From contig JADMJJ010000021.1 in NCBI GenBank assembly GCA_018780645.1, forward strand, positions 22,547 through 86,546: a stretch of 64,000 nucleotides of DNA, in the 5' to 3' direction. Origin of the DNA: Burkholderiaceae bacterium. GTDB lineage: Bacteria; Pseudomonadota; Gammaproteobacteria; Burkholderiales; Burkholderiaceae_C. The translations under genes were made by a program, and so were the position numbers. How positions within the stretch are numbered: position 1 is the stretch's first letter; every line of letters starts with the position of its first letter. Positions 1 to 8,914 of this stretch are shown here, piece by piece. Under the pieces are notes generated by a model. The model made no database searches, was not told the DNA's origin, and saw nothing but the letters and a program-made list of their open reading frames with translations.

Positions 1-897
1 CCGCTGGAGCAGATCGCCACCGTGACGATGGGCAAGGGCCCGGCCAAGATCCAGCACTCGGACGGCAAGCGCATGATCGCCGTCTCGGCCAATGTGCAGG
101 GCCGCTCGCCCGGGGAGGTGACGGCCGAGGCCAAGAAGCTGGCCGCGGCGATTCCGTTCCCGCCCGGTTATGGCATCGAGCTGGCCGGCGCGTCCAAGGA
201 CCAGGAAGAGGTGTTCGGCGCCATGGCCGTGGCCCTGGCCTCCGGCATCGGCCTGATGTACCTGATACTGGTGATGCAGTTCGGCTCGTTCACCGCGCCG
301 CTGGGCGTGATGCTGTCGCAGCCGTTGTCGCTGATCGGCGTGGTCGTCGCGCTGCTGCTGACCAAGGGCACGCTGAACCTGATGAGCTTCATCGGCATCA
401 TCATGCTGGCCGGCCTGGTGGCGAAGAACGCCATCCTGCTGCTCGACGCTGCCCGCGCCGAGGAGGCCGCCGGCGTGCCGCGCGAAGAGGCCTTGATGCA
501 TGCGGGCCGCAAGCGCTTCCGGCCCATCCTGATGACGACCTTTGCGCTGATCGCCGGCATGCTGCCGGTGGCCATAGGCATCGGTGAAGGCGGCGAGTTC
601 TACCGCCCTATGGCCGTGGCCATCATCGGCGGCACGATCACCTCCACCTTCCTGACCCTGCTGATGGTGCCCAGCTTCTACGACAGCATCGAGATCGCCC
701 GGGAACGGATGGTTGCCAAGTTCGGGCGCCGGCAGCTGCGCTGGAATGCCTTTGTCGCCTTCGCGCTGACCTTTGTCGAAGCGATACTGACGCTGCTGCT
801 GCTGCGCTTCCTGTTCCGCTCACTGAAGCGGGCCCTGAGCTTCGTGCAGCGCCGGGGCGGCGCCGCGGCCAAGCCGGTCGTGGTGGGCGGCGAGTAA
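1..897 (+). CDS. RND efflux transporter permease, C-terminal part (5' end outside window)
   Basis: The reading frame is open from the first base, so this is the last ~298 residues of an inner-membrane RND pump of the AcrB/MdtB kind. Such pumps use the proton gradient to export drugs or other compounds together with a periplasmic adaptor and an outer-membrane channel. Visible are the final block of hydrophobic helices, the family motif GLVAKNAILLLDAAR, and a segment beginning RPILMTTFALIAGMLP that ends in GEGGEFYRPMA. Both are typical of the second half of RND permeases. A basic tail with one more hydrophobic stretch (about the last 60 residues) follows. The substrate cannot be told from this part. 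A strong hairpin terminator lies 20 bases after the stop. Adaptor and channel genes would be upstream, out of view. Confidence 0.93.
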   Translation, partial: PLEQIATVTMGKGPAKIQHSDGKRMIAVSANVQGRSPGEVTAEAKKLAAAIPFPPGYGIELAGASKDQEEVFGAMAVALASGIGLMYLILVMQFGSFTAPLGVMLSQPLSLIGVVVALLLTKGTLNLMSFIGIIMLAGLVAKNAILLLDAARAEEAAGVPREEALMHAGRKRFRPILMTTFALIAGMLPVAIGIGEGGEFYRPMAVAIIGGTITSTFLTLLMVPSFYDSIEIARERMVAKFGRRQLRWNAFVAFALTFVEAILTLLLLRFLFRSLKRALSFVQRRGGAAAKPVVVGGE

Positions 898-917
898 GCC
901 GAGATCGCTCAATCGAA

Positions 918-947
918 GGCCTGACGCTTCGCGGCGTCAGGCCTTTT
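918..947. terminator. Bidirectional rho-independent terminator
   Basis: A perfect 10-bp stem (GGCCTGACGC at 918-927 and GCGTCAGGCC at 934-943) closes a 6-nt loop and is followed by TTTT. AA precedes the stem, so it can also work leftward. It separates the rightward efflux gene from the leftward GGDEF/EAL gene, which end tail to tail. Confidence 0.9.
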
Positions 948-956
948 GCATGAGCT

Positions 957-3188
957 TCAGGGCCGCGCCGCCTGCACAAAGGCGGCAAATGCGTCCGCCG
1001 GCACCGGCCGGCTGAAATGATAGCCCTGCACCTCGTCGCAACCCATGGCGCGCAGATGGTCCAGCTGGCCGGCCGTTTCAACGCCCTCGGCAATCGTCTG
1101 CAGACCCAGGCTGCCGGCCATGCTGATGATGGCGCTGACGATGGCCTTGTCTTCGGGGTCATCGGTGATGTCGCGCACGAAGGATTGATCGATCTTGAGC
1201 TTGTAGATGCGGAACTTCTTCAGATAGCTCAGTGAGGAGTAGCCGGTGCCGAAGTCGTCGATGGACATGCGCACGCCACGGTCATGCAGGTCGTTCATCA
1301 CGGCGATGGCACCCAGCGGGTCCACCATCGCCACGCCCTCGGTCAGCTCCAGCTCCAGCAAGTTCGGCGGCAGCCTGGCCTCGTCAAGGATGCGGCTGAC
1401 CAGGGCCGGCAGGTCGGCGTGCCGGAACTGCACCGAGGACAGATTGACCGACATCGTGATCGGCGCCATGCCCGCCTCCATCCAGGCCTTGAGCTGCTGG
1501 GCGGCACTGCGCAGCACCCATTCGCCTATGGGCAGTATCAGTCCACTGGCCTCGGCCACCGGAATGAACTCGGCCGGCGAGACCTGTCCCAGCTCGGGGT
1601 GCTGCCAGCGCAGCAGCGCCTCGGCGCCTATCACGCGGCCGGTCAGTAGGCAGACCTGGGGCTGGTAGTGCAGGCTCAGCTGTTCGCGCTCCAGCGCGCG
1701 GCGCAGCGCATTCTCCAGCTGCAGCGCACGCACCGATTGGGCCTGCATCTCGCCGGTAAAGAAGCGGAAGTTGTTGCGCCCGTCGTGCTTGGCCCGGTAC
1801 ATGGCGATGTCGGCGCAGCGGCACAGGGTGTCGAAGTCCGCACCGTCGCCCGGATACAGGGCGATGCCTATCGAAGGCGTGACGGTGAGCTCGTTGTGCT
1901 CGATCTGGAAGGCCTGCGCGGCCAGTGCCATCACCTTGGTGGCCACATGGGCGGCGCCCTGGGCATCGGTGCCGGGCAGCACGAGGATAAATTCGTCGCC
2001 GCCCAGCCGCGAGACCGTGTCCTGCTCTCGCACAGCGGTCTTCAGGCGTTGAGCCAGCAGGGCCAGCAATTCGTCGCCGACGCGGTGGCCCAGCGAATCA
2101 TTTACGTTCTTGAAGTGATCCAGATCCAGGAACAGCAGGGCCAGGGGCTCCTGTTGGCGACGCGCGATCTCCAGCGCCTGGTGGGCGCGATCGCTGAGCA
2201 GTACGCGATTGGGCAGGCCGGTCAGCGAATCGTAGTGGGCCAGCTGCTGGATATGGGCTTCGGCCTGCTGCTGCTCCAGCACCTTCTGCTCCAGCGCACT
2301 GACGGTCAGCTTCAGCTGCTGCGTGCGCTCGTCGACCAGATGCTCCAGCTCGTCCTTGGCCTTGACCAGCGCGCTCTCGGCGTTCTTGCGCGCAGTGATG
2401 TCCATGGTGATCCAGATCGAGCCCTGTGACAGGTCGTGCGGATCGATGGCCTTGCTGCGCACCTCACAGTACACGGCGGTGCCGTCCTTCTTGCGCAGCA
2501 GCATCTCGCCCTCGAAGGCCTGGCCCTTGGAGAAGGGTTCGTAGCAGCGGCGGCCCGCCTCGTTCCAGTCCTCGTCGGTCAGATACCACTGGCGCGAGGA
2601 ACTGCCTGCCAGCTCGCCCGGGGCATAGCCGAACAGCGCCTCGAAGCTGCGATTGCACTGTGTGACCTTGCGGTCGCGCAGGAACACGATGCCCACCATC
2701 GAGTGGTCCAGGATCAGGCGTTGCTGATGAGTGACCGTCTGCAGCTCGCTTTGCGCCTGCTTCTGCTCGTGGATGTCATCGACGATCCAGATCGAACCGT
2801 CCGCCGGATTGTCGGCATTGATCAGCCGGCCGGTCAGGCTGCACCAGAACAGCTCGCCGCTGCGGCGCTTCATCAGCCGCTCGGTCTTGTAGGTCTGGCC
2901 GGTGGCGAGTATCGGGTAGGCCTCGGCGCCGAGCTGCTTGAAGTCCCGCTCGCTGGGATAGATCTCGATGCTGCTGGTGCCTATGGGGCCGAGCGGGTCG
3001 TCGAAGCCGTAGATCTCGGCATAGCGCTGGTTGCAGCGCACGATGGTGCGCTGCTTCACGAACACGATGCCAACGCCTGCGTTCTCGAGAATGATGTCGC
3101 GCTCGCGCAGTGCATGCAGCAGCTGCGCATTGACATCGGTGGCCGCTCGCGCCGGGGCGGGGGCCGTTCTCTCTGGTGGCGTGGCCAT
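957..3188 (-). CDS. PAS-PAS-GGDEF-EAL cyclic-di-GMP signalling protein
   Basis: A 743-residue cytosolic protein predicted to make and/or break cyclic-di-GMP in response to PAS-sensed signals. Order of domains: PAS 1 (about 28-145), PAS 2 (about 155-275), a short coiled linker rich in Leu/Gln/Glu, GGDEF (about 320-480) with the start motif DSLTGLPNR and an intact active site RLGGDEF, then EAL (about 490-740) with EALLRW. Both catalytic signatures are intact, so neither half is obviously dead; which activity dominates cannot be read from sequence. No transmembrane segment is seen. The start chosen is the ATG of MATPPERTA; an in-frame extension of 18 residues upstream is possible but looks non-coding. 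It appears to be a single-gene unit. Confidence 0.93.
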   Translation of the reverse strand: MATPPERTAPAPARAATDVNAQLLHALRERDIILENAGVGIVFVKQRTIVRCNQRYAEIYGFDDPLGPIGTSSIEIYPSERDFKQLGAEAYPILATGQTYKTERLMKRRSGELFWCSLTGRLINADNPADGSIWIVDDIHEQKQAQSELQTVTHQQRLILDHSMVGIVFLRDRKVTQCNRSFEALFGYAPGELAGSSSRQWYLTDEDWNEAGRRCYEPFSKGQAFEGEMLLRKKDGTAVYCEVRSKAIDPHDLSQGSIWITMDITARKNAESALVKAKDELEHLVDERTQQLKLTVSALEQKVLEQQQAEAHIQQLAHYDSLTGLPNRVLLSDRAHQALEIARRQQEPLALLFLDLDHFKNVNDSLGHRVGDELLALLAQRLKTAVREQDTVSRLGGDEFILVLPGTDAQGAAHVATKVMALAAQAFQIEHNELTVTPSIGIALYPGDGADFDTLCRCADIAMYRAKHDGRNNFRFFTGEMQAQSVRALQLENALRRALEREQLSLHYQPQVCLLTGRVIGAEALLRWQHPELGQVSPAEFIPVAEASGLILPIGEWVLRSAAQQLKAWMEAGMAPITMSVNLSSVQFRHADLPALVSRILDEARLPPNLLELELTEGVAMVDPLGAIAVMNDLHDRGVRMSIDDFGTGYSSLSYLKKFRIYKLKIDQSFVRDITDDPEDKAIVSAIISMAGSLGLQTIAEGVETAGQLDHLRAMGCDEVQGYHFSRPVPADAFAAFVQAARP

Positions 3189-3351
3189 GAAGTCTCTCGT
3201 GGCTCGCTGCGTGCTGGGCAGGCGCCGGTGGGCTTGGGGCAAGTCTTTACTTGCTCATTCTGGCCCAGATGCGGCCGGAACGTGGCGCGCGGTGTTGCCT
3301 CGCGGAGGGCAGGGGCGTGCCAAAGTGGACAGTGGGCCGCCCCTTGGAACC

Positions 3352-3846
3352 TCAGCTCACGATATAGGCCCCGGCGCCCACGCTGAGCAGCTTGCCGTCC
3401 TGGTCGAAGAACTCCATCCGGGTGGACGCCACGCGGCTGCCCAGCCGCAGGACCTCGGCTCGGGCGCTGAAGGTGGCGCCCGTGGCAGGGCGCAGGTAGT
3501 CGATGCGCAGATCGATGGTGCCCAGCTTGCCGAATCGGGCCAAGCGGGCATTCACCGGCTCGTCCATGTGACGGGCGCCGATGGCGGCCATCGCGGCCAG
3601 GCCACCCATCGCATCCAGCGTGGCACTGATCACGCCGCCATGCAGGCGCTGATGGGTGTAGTGGCCGATCAGCTCGGGCTTCATCGCGATGTGTGCCAGC
3701 ACATGCTCGGCCTCCAGCGCGTCGATGCGCAGACCCAGCACGCGATTGAAGACGATCTTCTCCTCGAAAATCTCGCACAGCAGGCGCTGGAACTCGGGCT
3801 CGAACAGGGTGGAGGTGCAGGTCATGGAGGCATTGTCGGTCAACAT
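3352..3846 (-). CDS. PaaI-type hotdog-fold acyl-CoA thioesterase
   Basis: A 164-residue single hotdog domain. The segment around HGGVISATLDAMGG is the characteristic HGG...D active-site helix of PaaI/YbgC-type thioesterases, which hydrolyse acyl-CoA to free acid and CoA. The start ATG overlaps the stop codon of the preceding acyl-CoA dehydrogenase (ATGTTGA); an ATG 21 bases downstream (3825) is an alternative. It is the last gene of the seven-gene leftward acyl-CoA operon, so a job in releasing a dead-end or product acyl group, or in recycling CoA, is likely. The substrate is unknown. Confidence 0.85.
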   Translation of the reverse strand: MLTDNASMTCTSTLFEPEFQRLLCEIFEEKIVFNRVLGLRIDALEAEHVLAHIAMKPELIGHYTHQRLHGGVISATLDAMGGLAAMAAIGARHMDEPVNARLARFGKLGTIDLRIDYLRPATGATFSARAEVLRLGSRVASTRMEFFDQDGKLLSVGAGAYIVS

Positions 3847-4982
3847 TGTCCCAGCTGACGTGCAGCCAGCTCCTTCATGATCTCCTCGGCGCCGCCGCCA
3901 ATCATCATCACCTTGACCTCGCGGTAGATGCGTTCGCTCTTGCACCCACGCATGAAGCCCATGCCGCCGAGGATCTGCACGGCCTGGTCGGCGCAGTGCT
4001 GCATCGTCTGCGTGGCCTGGTTCTTCAGCAGGCACAGATCGGCCACCCACTCGGGTGTGGTCAGTCCAGCTTCCTGCTGGGCGATCAGTGCGTCTATCCA
4101 GGCGCGGGTGGTCTGCACGCGCATGCGCATGTCCATCAGCTTGTGGCGTATCACCTGGTGCTGGATCAGCGGCTGGCCAAAGGTCTGGCGCTGGCGGGCC
4201 CAGTCCAGCGCCTCGTCGAGACAGACCTGGGCAAAGGCATTGGCGCCCACCGCCAGCATCAGGCGCTCACCGTTGAAGTTCTCCATGATGGCGCGAAAGC
4301 CGCTGTTCTCGGCGCCGATCAGATGGGCCGCGGGCACGCGGCAGTCGTTGAAGTGCAGCAGTGCGGTGTCGCTGGCCCACCAGCCCATCTTCTGCAGCGG
4401 GCTGCGGGTCAGGCCGGGGGTGTCGCCGGGGATGGCCAGCAGCGAGATGCCGCCCGCGCCCGGCCCGCCGGTGCGCACCGCCACCGTCAGCCAGTCGGCG
4501 CGCATGCCGGAGGTGATGAAGACCTTTTCGCCGTTGACGATGTAGTCGCTGCCGGCCAGCCGGGCCGTGGTGCGCAGCCGCGCGACGTCGGAGCCGCCCG
4601 ATGGCTCGGTGATGGCCAGTGCGGCGATCTTGGAACCGCTCAAGACGTCGGGTAGCACGCGCCGCTGCAAGTCGGCATCGGCTTGAGCCAGCAGCGGGGG
4701 CAAGGCGATATTGTGTGAGAACAGGCTGGCCATCAGCCCACCGCTGCCGGCACGGGCGATTTCCTCGGTGGCGATCCAGCGCAGCCGGGCGTCTTGCGGC
4801 GTGACGCCCAGCCCGCCGAGCTCCTCGGGATAGCCTATGCCCAGCAGGCCCATCCCAGCCGCCCGCGCATACAGCTCGCGCGGGAAGGTGCCGGCCTCGT
4901 CCCACGCGTTGACCTGCGGGGCGATCTCGCGTGTGACAAACTGGCGCAGCGCGTCGCGAAAGGCCTGCAGTTCGGTGCTCAT
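3840..4982 (-). CDS. Acyl-CoA dehydrogenase
   Basis: A 380-residue FAD enzyme of the acyl-CoA dehydrogenase family, which introduces an alpha-beta double bond into acyl-CoA and passes electrons to ETF. Visible: an N-terminal helical domain, the ITEPSGGSDVA flavin/substrate motif, the central beta domain ending near LHFNDCRVP, NGERLMLAVG where isovaleryl-CoA-dehydrogenase-like members carry the catalytic Glu, the RQTFGQPL segment, and the C-terminal IGGGAEEIM segment. Its ATG overlaps the stop of the carboxylase alpha gene by ATGA, which fixes the start. It is the second dehydrogenase in the operon; in an atu- or liu-like pathway it could act on a different chain-length intermediate than the one at 7737-8891. 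Confidence 0.92.
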   Translation of the reverse strand: MSTELQAFRDALRQFVTREIAPQVNAWDEAGTFPRELYARAAGMGLLGIGYPEELGGLGVTPQDARLRWIATEEIARAGSGGLMASLFSHNIALPPLLAQADADLQRRVLPDVLSGSKIAALAITEPSGGSDVARLRTTARLAGSDYIVNGEKVFITSGMRADWLTVAVRTGGPGAGGISLLAIPGDTPGLTRSPLQKMGWWASDTALLHFNDCRVPAAHLIGAENSGFRAIMENFNGERLMLAVGANAFAQVCLDEALDWARQRQTFGQPLIQHQVIRHKLMDMRMRVQTTRAWIDALIAQQEAGLTTPEWVADLCLLKNQATQTMQHCADQAVQILGGMGFMRGCKSERIYREVKVMMIGGGAEEIMKELAARQLGQC

Positions 4983-6949
4983 GCAGCCACCACCTCCAGC
5001 AGCAGCTTGCGCGCCGCCACCTGCTCGCCCACACGGGCGTGGATGGCGCGCACGATGCCGCTGATCGGTGCGGTGAGTTGATGCTCCATCTTCATCGCCT
5101 CCATCACGGCCAGCAGGGCGCCGACCTCGACCTTGTCTCCGAGCTCTACGTTGAGCAGCACCAACCGGCCATGCATGGGCACCAGCACGGCGCCGGTGGC
5201 CAGTGCCTGGGTCTGCTGCACCGGGCTCAGGCGGCGGTCCTCCACGGCAAGCTCGACGCCATCGACCATCAGCCACAGCCAATTGCCGTCCGGCACGCGG
5301 GTGGCGCGCAGCGGGCGGCCGTTCAGCGTGGCGTTCAGTTGCTGCGGGCCGATCAGGCGCAGCTCGGTGATCTGATGCATCTCGTCACCACAGCTGGCGC
5401 TGAAGCTTGAGCCAGTGCCCTGGAGCTGCCAGCGCTGCAGCCTGCCTTGGTGCTCCAGCGGCACCAGCTGATCCACCGGCCTGTCGCCTGGCCAGTCCGC
5501 CCACAGATCGGGCAGGGGCGTGGCCGGCAGCAGCGCGATTGCGGCGGCGGCGAGGGCCAGCAGCCCCCCTGGGAGCGGCGTCCGACGTGCCGCGTCATCG
5601 GGGAAGCGCCGGGCCAGCAGGGCGGTACTGAACTCTCCACCGAGGAATTCGTCATCACGCAGGATGCGAGCCAGCAGCCCGCGGTTGGTGGCCAGGCCCA
5701 GGCACAGCGTGCGGTCCAGCGCAGCGGCGAGCTGGGCGGCGGCGGCCCGGCGCGTCGGCGCAAGGGCGATCAGCTTGGCCAGCATCGAATCGTAGAAGGG
5801 CGCGATGTCCAGGCCGTCGGCCAGCGCATGGTCGCAGCGTATGCCCGACGGTGGCTGCCAACGCAGCAGCCGGCCGGCCTGGGGCAGGTAGTCGCGCCCC
5901 GGGTCTTCGGCGCACAGCCGCACCTCGATCGCATGGCCGCCGCTCTCGAAGCGGCGCAGCAGCTCTTCCTGGCCCAGCGGCAAAGGCTCGCCCTGGGCGA
6001 TGAGCAACTGCCACTCGACCAGATCGACGGCGGTCAGGGCCTCGGTCACCGGATGCTCGACCTGCAGCCGGGTGTTCATCTCCATGAACCAGAAGCTGCC
6101 GTCGGTGTCGAGCAGGAACTCGACCGTGCCGGCGCCCACGTAGCCGATGCTGCGGGCCACCTGCACCGCCGCCTCGCCCATGCGTCTGCGCAGCGCCGGC
6201 GTGACGGCCGGCGAGGGCGCCTCCTCGACCACCTTCTGATGACGACGCTGCACCGAGCAGTCGCGCTCGCCCAGGTGCACGACCTGACCCTGGCCATCTG
6301 CAAAGACCTGGATCTCGACATGGCGCGGCGCCAGCAGTGCGCGCTCCAGCAGCAGCTGGCCGTCGCCAAAGGCGGCGAGCGCTTCCGAGCGGGCCGATTG
6401 CAGCGCGGCCTCCAGCTGATCGGCCTGCTGCACCAGGCGCATGCCGCGCCCGCCACCACCGCAGGCAGCCTTGACCATCAGCGGGAAGCCGATGCGCAGT
6501 GCATGCTCCGCCAGCTGGGCCAGGTCTTGCCCGGCGCCGTCGTAGCCTGGCAGCACCGGCACGCCCGCCCGGGCCATCGCTTGCCTGGCGGCGGACTTAT
6601 TGCCCATTGCCGTCATAGCAGCGGGCGGCGGGCCGACCCAGACCAGGCCGGCGTCAAGCACTGCCTGGGCAAACTCGGCGTTCTCGGACAGAAAACCATA
6701 GCCTGGATGGATGGCCTGGGCGCCGCTGGCGCGAGCCGCCTCCAGCAACTTCGGGATGCGCAGATAGCTGTCGGCCGGCCGCTCGCCGCCGATGGCGATG
6801 GCGCTGTCGCACAGGGCGGGGTGAACGGCCTTGCGGTCGGCGTCCGAGTAGACGGCGATGGTGCGCAGGCCCATGGCCCGGGCCGTGTGCGCCACGCGGG
6901 CGACGATCTCGCCGCGGTTGGCGATCAGCAGGCTGTTGATGCGCGTCAT
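4979..6949 (-). CDS. atuF: Acyl-CoA carboxylase biotin-containing alpha subunit (geranyl/methylcrotonyl-CoA carboxylase type)
   Basis: A 656-residue protein combining biotin carboxylase with a C-terminal biotinyl domain. It carboxylates its own biotin with ATP and bicarbonate and hands the carboxyl group to the beta subunit at 8915-10531. Visible: N-terminal LLIANRGEI, the ATP-grasp glycine-rich loop KAACGGGGRGM, biotin carboxylase signatures FMEMNTRLQVEHPVTE and IEVRLCAEDP, and the biotin attachment motif AMKME about 30 residues from the end. The length is that of MCC/GCC alpha subunits. The start ATG overlaps the hydratase stop (ATGA). The assignment to AtuF (geranyl-CoA) rather than LiuD (methylcrotonyl-CoA) rests on gene order and on the beta subunit, so the symbol is tentative; the carboxylase call itself is secure. 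Confidence 0.88.
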   Translation of the reverse strand: MTRINSLLIANRGEIVARVAHTARAMGLRTIAVYSDADRKAVHPALCDSAIAIGGERPADSYLRIPKLLEAARASGAQAIHPGYGFLSENAEFAQAVLDAGLVWVGPPPAAMTAMGNKSAARQAMARAGVPVLPGYDGAGQDLAQLAEHALRIGFPLMVKAACGGGGRGMRLVQQADQLEAALQSARSEALAAFGDGQLLLERALLAPRHVEIQVFADGQGQVVHLGERDCSVQRRHQKVVEEAPSPAVTPALRRRMGEAAVQVARSIGYVGAGTVEFLLDTDGSFWFMEMNTRLQVEHPVTEALTAVDLVEWQLLIAQGEPLPLGQEELLRRFESGGHAIEVRLCAEDPGRDYLPQAGRLLRWQPPSGIRCDHALADGLDIAPFYDSMLAKLIALAPTRRAAAAQLAAALDRTLCLGLATNRGLLARILRDDEFLGGEFSTALLARRFPDDAARRTPLPGGLLALAAAAIALLPATPLPDLWADWPGDRPVDQLVPLEHQGRLQRWQLQGTGSSFSASCGDEMHQITELRLIGPQQLNATLNGRPLRATRVPDGNWLWLMVDGVELAVEDRRLSPVQQTQALATGAVLVPMHGRLVLLNVELGDKVEVGALLAVMEAMKMEHQLTAPISGIVRAIHARVGEQVAARKLLLEVVAA

Positions 6950-7740
6950 GGCTTGTCTGCCTCCTGCGCCCACAGCGGCGGGCGCTTGGCGCCGAACGCG
7001 GCCAGGCCCTCGGCCGCGGTGCCGCTGCGCAGGGCCTGGGCAAACAGCTCGGCGGCCTGGTCCAGAGTGACACTACGGCTGGCCGTGCTGCGCACGATCT
7101 GCAGGGTGTGACGCAGGCACTGCGGCTCGGCCTTTTGCAGCAGCTTCAGCCAGTGCTGCAGCCGCGCATCCAGATGATCGCCGGTCAGCATCTCGTCGCA
7201 CATGCCCAGGGCCATCGCTTCGGCGGCGCTGATGCGCCGGCCCGTCAGCATCAGCCGCAGCGCCGGCCCGGCGCCGATACGGCCGGCAATGAAGGGGGCG
7301 ATCTGGGCCGGGGGCAGGCCCAGCGTGACCTCGGGCATGCCGAAGCTGGCGGTGTCCGACGCCAGCACGACATTGCAGGCCGCGGCAAGGCCCAGGCCGC
7401 CGCCGATGGCCGCGCCTTCGACGATGGCGATGGTAGGCACCGGGCAGGCGGCGAACTGCTCCAGCAGCGCGCCGAAGCGGCGGTTGGCAATGGCAATCGG
7501 GTCCGGACCGGCGTCGGGCCTGGGTTCGGCGATCAGGCGCTTGAAGCCGCTGAAGTCGCCGCCGGCGCAGAAGTGTCCGCCGGCCCCGCGCAGCACGACG
7601 GCGCGCAGCTTGTCGATCCGCGCCGCCTCGGCCAGGGCTTCGCCCAGGACTTGCACCATCGCGTCGGTCAAGGCATTGCGCGTCGCCGGTGCGTTCAGCG
7701 TGAGGTACAGGGCCGTGCCCTGCTGCAGCAGGTCAATCAT
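6946..7740 (-). CDS. Enoyl-CoA hydratase/isomerase family protein (AtuE/LiuC-like)
   Basis: A 264-residue crotonase-fold enzyme. The oxyanion-hole segments are visible as GHFCAGGDF and EGAAIGGGLGLA, followed by FGMPEVTLGLPPAQIAPF; this last stretch is typical of hydratases that follow carboxylation in the leucine and citronellol pathways. It would add water to the 3-methylglutaconyl-type CoA ester made by the neighbouring carboxylase. At the usual first catalytic Glu (GGG.E in classical hydratases) the sequence reads GGGLGL, so the mechanism may lean on the second Glu (PEV). Start and stop overlap both neighbours by ATGA, indicating translational coupling. Confidence 0.87.
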   Translation of the reverse strand: MIDLLQQGTALYLTLNAPATRNALTDAMVQVLGEALAEAARIDKLRAVVLRGAGGHFCAGGDFSGFKRLIAEPRPDAGPDPIAIANRRFGALLEQFAACPVPTIAIVEGAAIGGGLGLAAACNVVLASDTASFGMPEVTLGLPPAQIAPFIAGRIGAGPALRLMLTGRRISAAEAMALGMCDEMLTGDHLDARLQHWLKLLQKAEPQCLRHTLQIVRSTASRSVTLDQAAELFAQALRSGTAAEGLAAFGAKRPPLWAQEADKP

Positions 7741-8891
7741 CGCCGTGCCGGCAGCGTGTGCATGTACTTGGCGATGATGCCCAGCATCACCTCGTCGGCA
7801 CCGCCGCCGATGGAGCCAAGGCGGCCGTCGCGGTACATGCGGGAGACCAGGTTGTCCCAGGTGTAGCCCATGCCGCCCCAGTACTGCAGGCAGGCGTCGG
7901 GCACCTCGCGCAGCAGGCGGCCGGCCTTCAGCTTGGCCATCGAGGCCCACTCGGTCACGTCCTTGCCGCCGACGTAGTGCTCGGTGGCCAGATAGGTGAG
8001 GGCGCGCAGCGCCTCGACCTCGGTCTTCAGCTCGGCCAGGCGGAAGTGCACGACCTGGTTGTCCAGCACCGACTGGCCGAAAGCCTTGCGTTCTCTCGTG
8101 TACTCGATCGTATGTTCGATGCAGTTGCTCAGACCTTGAACCGCATTCGCCGCGGCCCACAGGCGTTCCTCCTGGAACTGCATCATCTGGTAGGTGAAGC
8201 CCATGCCCTCCTCGCCGATGCGGTTGCCTTGCGGCACACGCACATCATCGAAATGGATCAGCCCCGTGTCGCTGCTCATCATGCCGATCTTGCGTATCTT
8301 CTTGGCGCGGGTCACGCCCTTTGTTCCCATCGGCACCACGATCAGGCTCTTGTTCTTGTGCGGCGCGCCCTCGCTGGTGTTGCACAGCACCACCATGAAG
8401 TCGGCCTGCAGGCTGTTGGTGATCCACATCTTGCCGCCGTTGATGACGTAGTCGCCGCCATCCTTGCGCGCGGTGGTCTTGATCGCCGCCACGTCCGACC
8501 CGGCACCAGGCTCGGACACGCCGATGCAGGCCACCATGTCGCCGGCAATGGCCGGCACCAGGAACTCGCGCTTCAGCGCATCGCTGCCGAAGCGGGCCAG
8601 CGCCGGCGTGGACATATCGGTCTGCACGCCGATGGCCATGGGGATGGCGCCGCAGTGCACATGGCCCAGCGTCTCGGCCATGGCCACCGAGTAGGAGTAG
8701 TCCAGCCCCAGTCCGCCGTACTCGACCGGCTTGCACAGACCCAATAGCCCCAGGTCACCGAGCTGCTTGAATACCTGGTGGGCCGGGAAGATTTCCTCGG
8801 CCTCCCAGGCATCGACGTGGGGGTTGATCTGCTCGTCGATGAAGCGCTTCAAGGTGCGCTGCAGCTCTTCGTGCTCGTGGGTGAATTGCAT
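7737..8891 (-). CDS. atuD: Acyl-CoA dehydrogenase, citronellyl-CoA dehydrogenase-like
   Basis: A 384-residue acyl-CoA dehydrogenase. It carries GVSEPGAGSDVA, WITNSLQADFM, QEERLWAA (position of the catalytic Glu in isovaleryl-CoA-dehydrogenase-like enzymes), RKAFGQSV and the C-terminal GSIGGGADEVML. The N-terminal part, with DYSYSVAMAETLGHVHCG and IGVQTDMSTPALARFG, resembles what I recall of citronellyl-CoA dehydrogenase AtuD. A ribosome site (AAGGAG) lies 7 bases before the ATG. It sits between the carboxylase beta and hydratase genes, the position atuD has in the Pseudomonas atuABCDEFGH cluster. The family call is firm; citronellyl-CoA as the substrate is inference from context. Confidence 0.88.
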   Translation of the reverse strand: MQFTHEHEELQRTLKRFIDEQINPHVDAWEAEEIFPAHQVFKQLGDLGLLGLCKPVEYGGLGLDYSYSVAMAETLGHVHCGAIPMAIGVQTDMSTPALARFGSDALKREFLVPAIAGDMVACIGVSEPGAGSDVAAIKTTARKDGGDYVINGGKMWITNSLQADFMVVLCNTSEGAPHKNKSLIVVPMGTKGVTRAKKIRKIGMMSSDTGLIHFDDVRVPQGNRIGEEGMGFTYQMMQFQEERLWAAANAVQGLSNCIEHTIEYTRERKAFGQSVLDNQVVHFRLAELKTEVEALRALTYLATEHYVGGKDVTEWASMAKLKAGRLLREVPDACLQYWGGMGYTWDNLVSRMYRDGRLGSIGGGADEVMLGIIAKYMHTLPARR

Positions 8892-8914
8892 GGATGTCTC
8901 CTTGGGATTCCTGT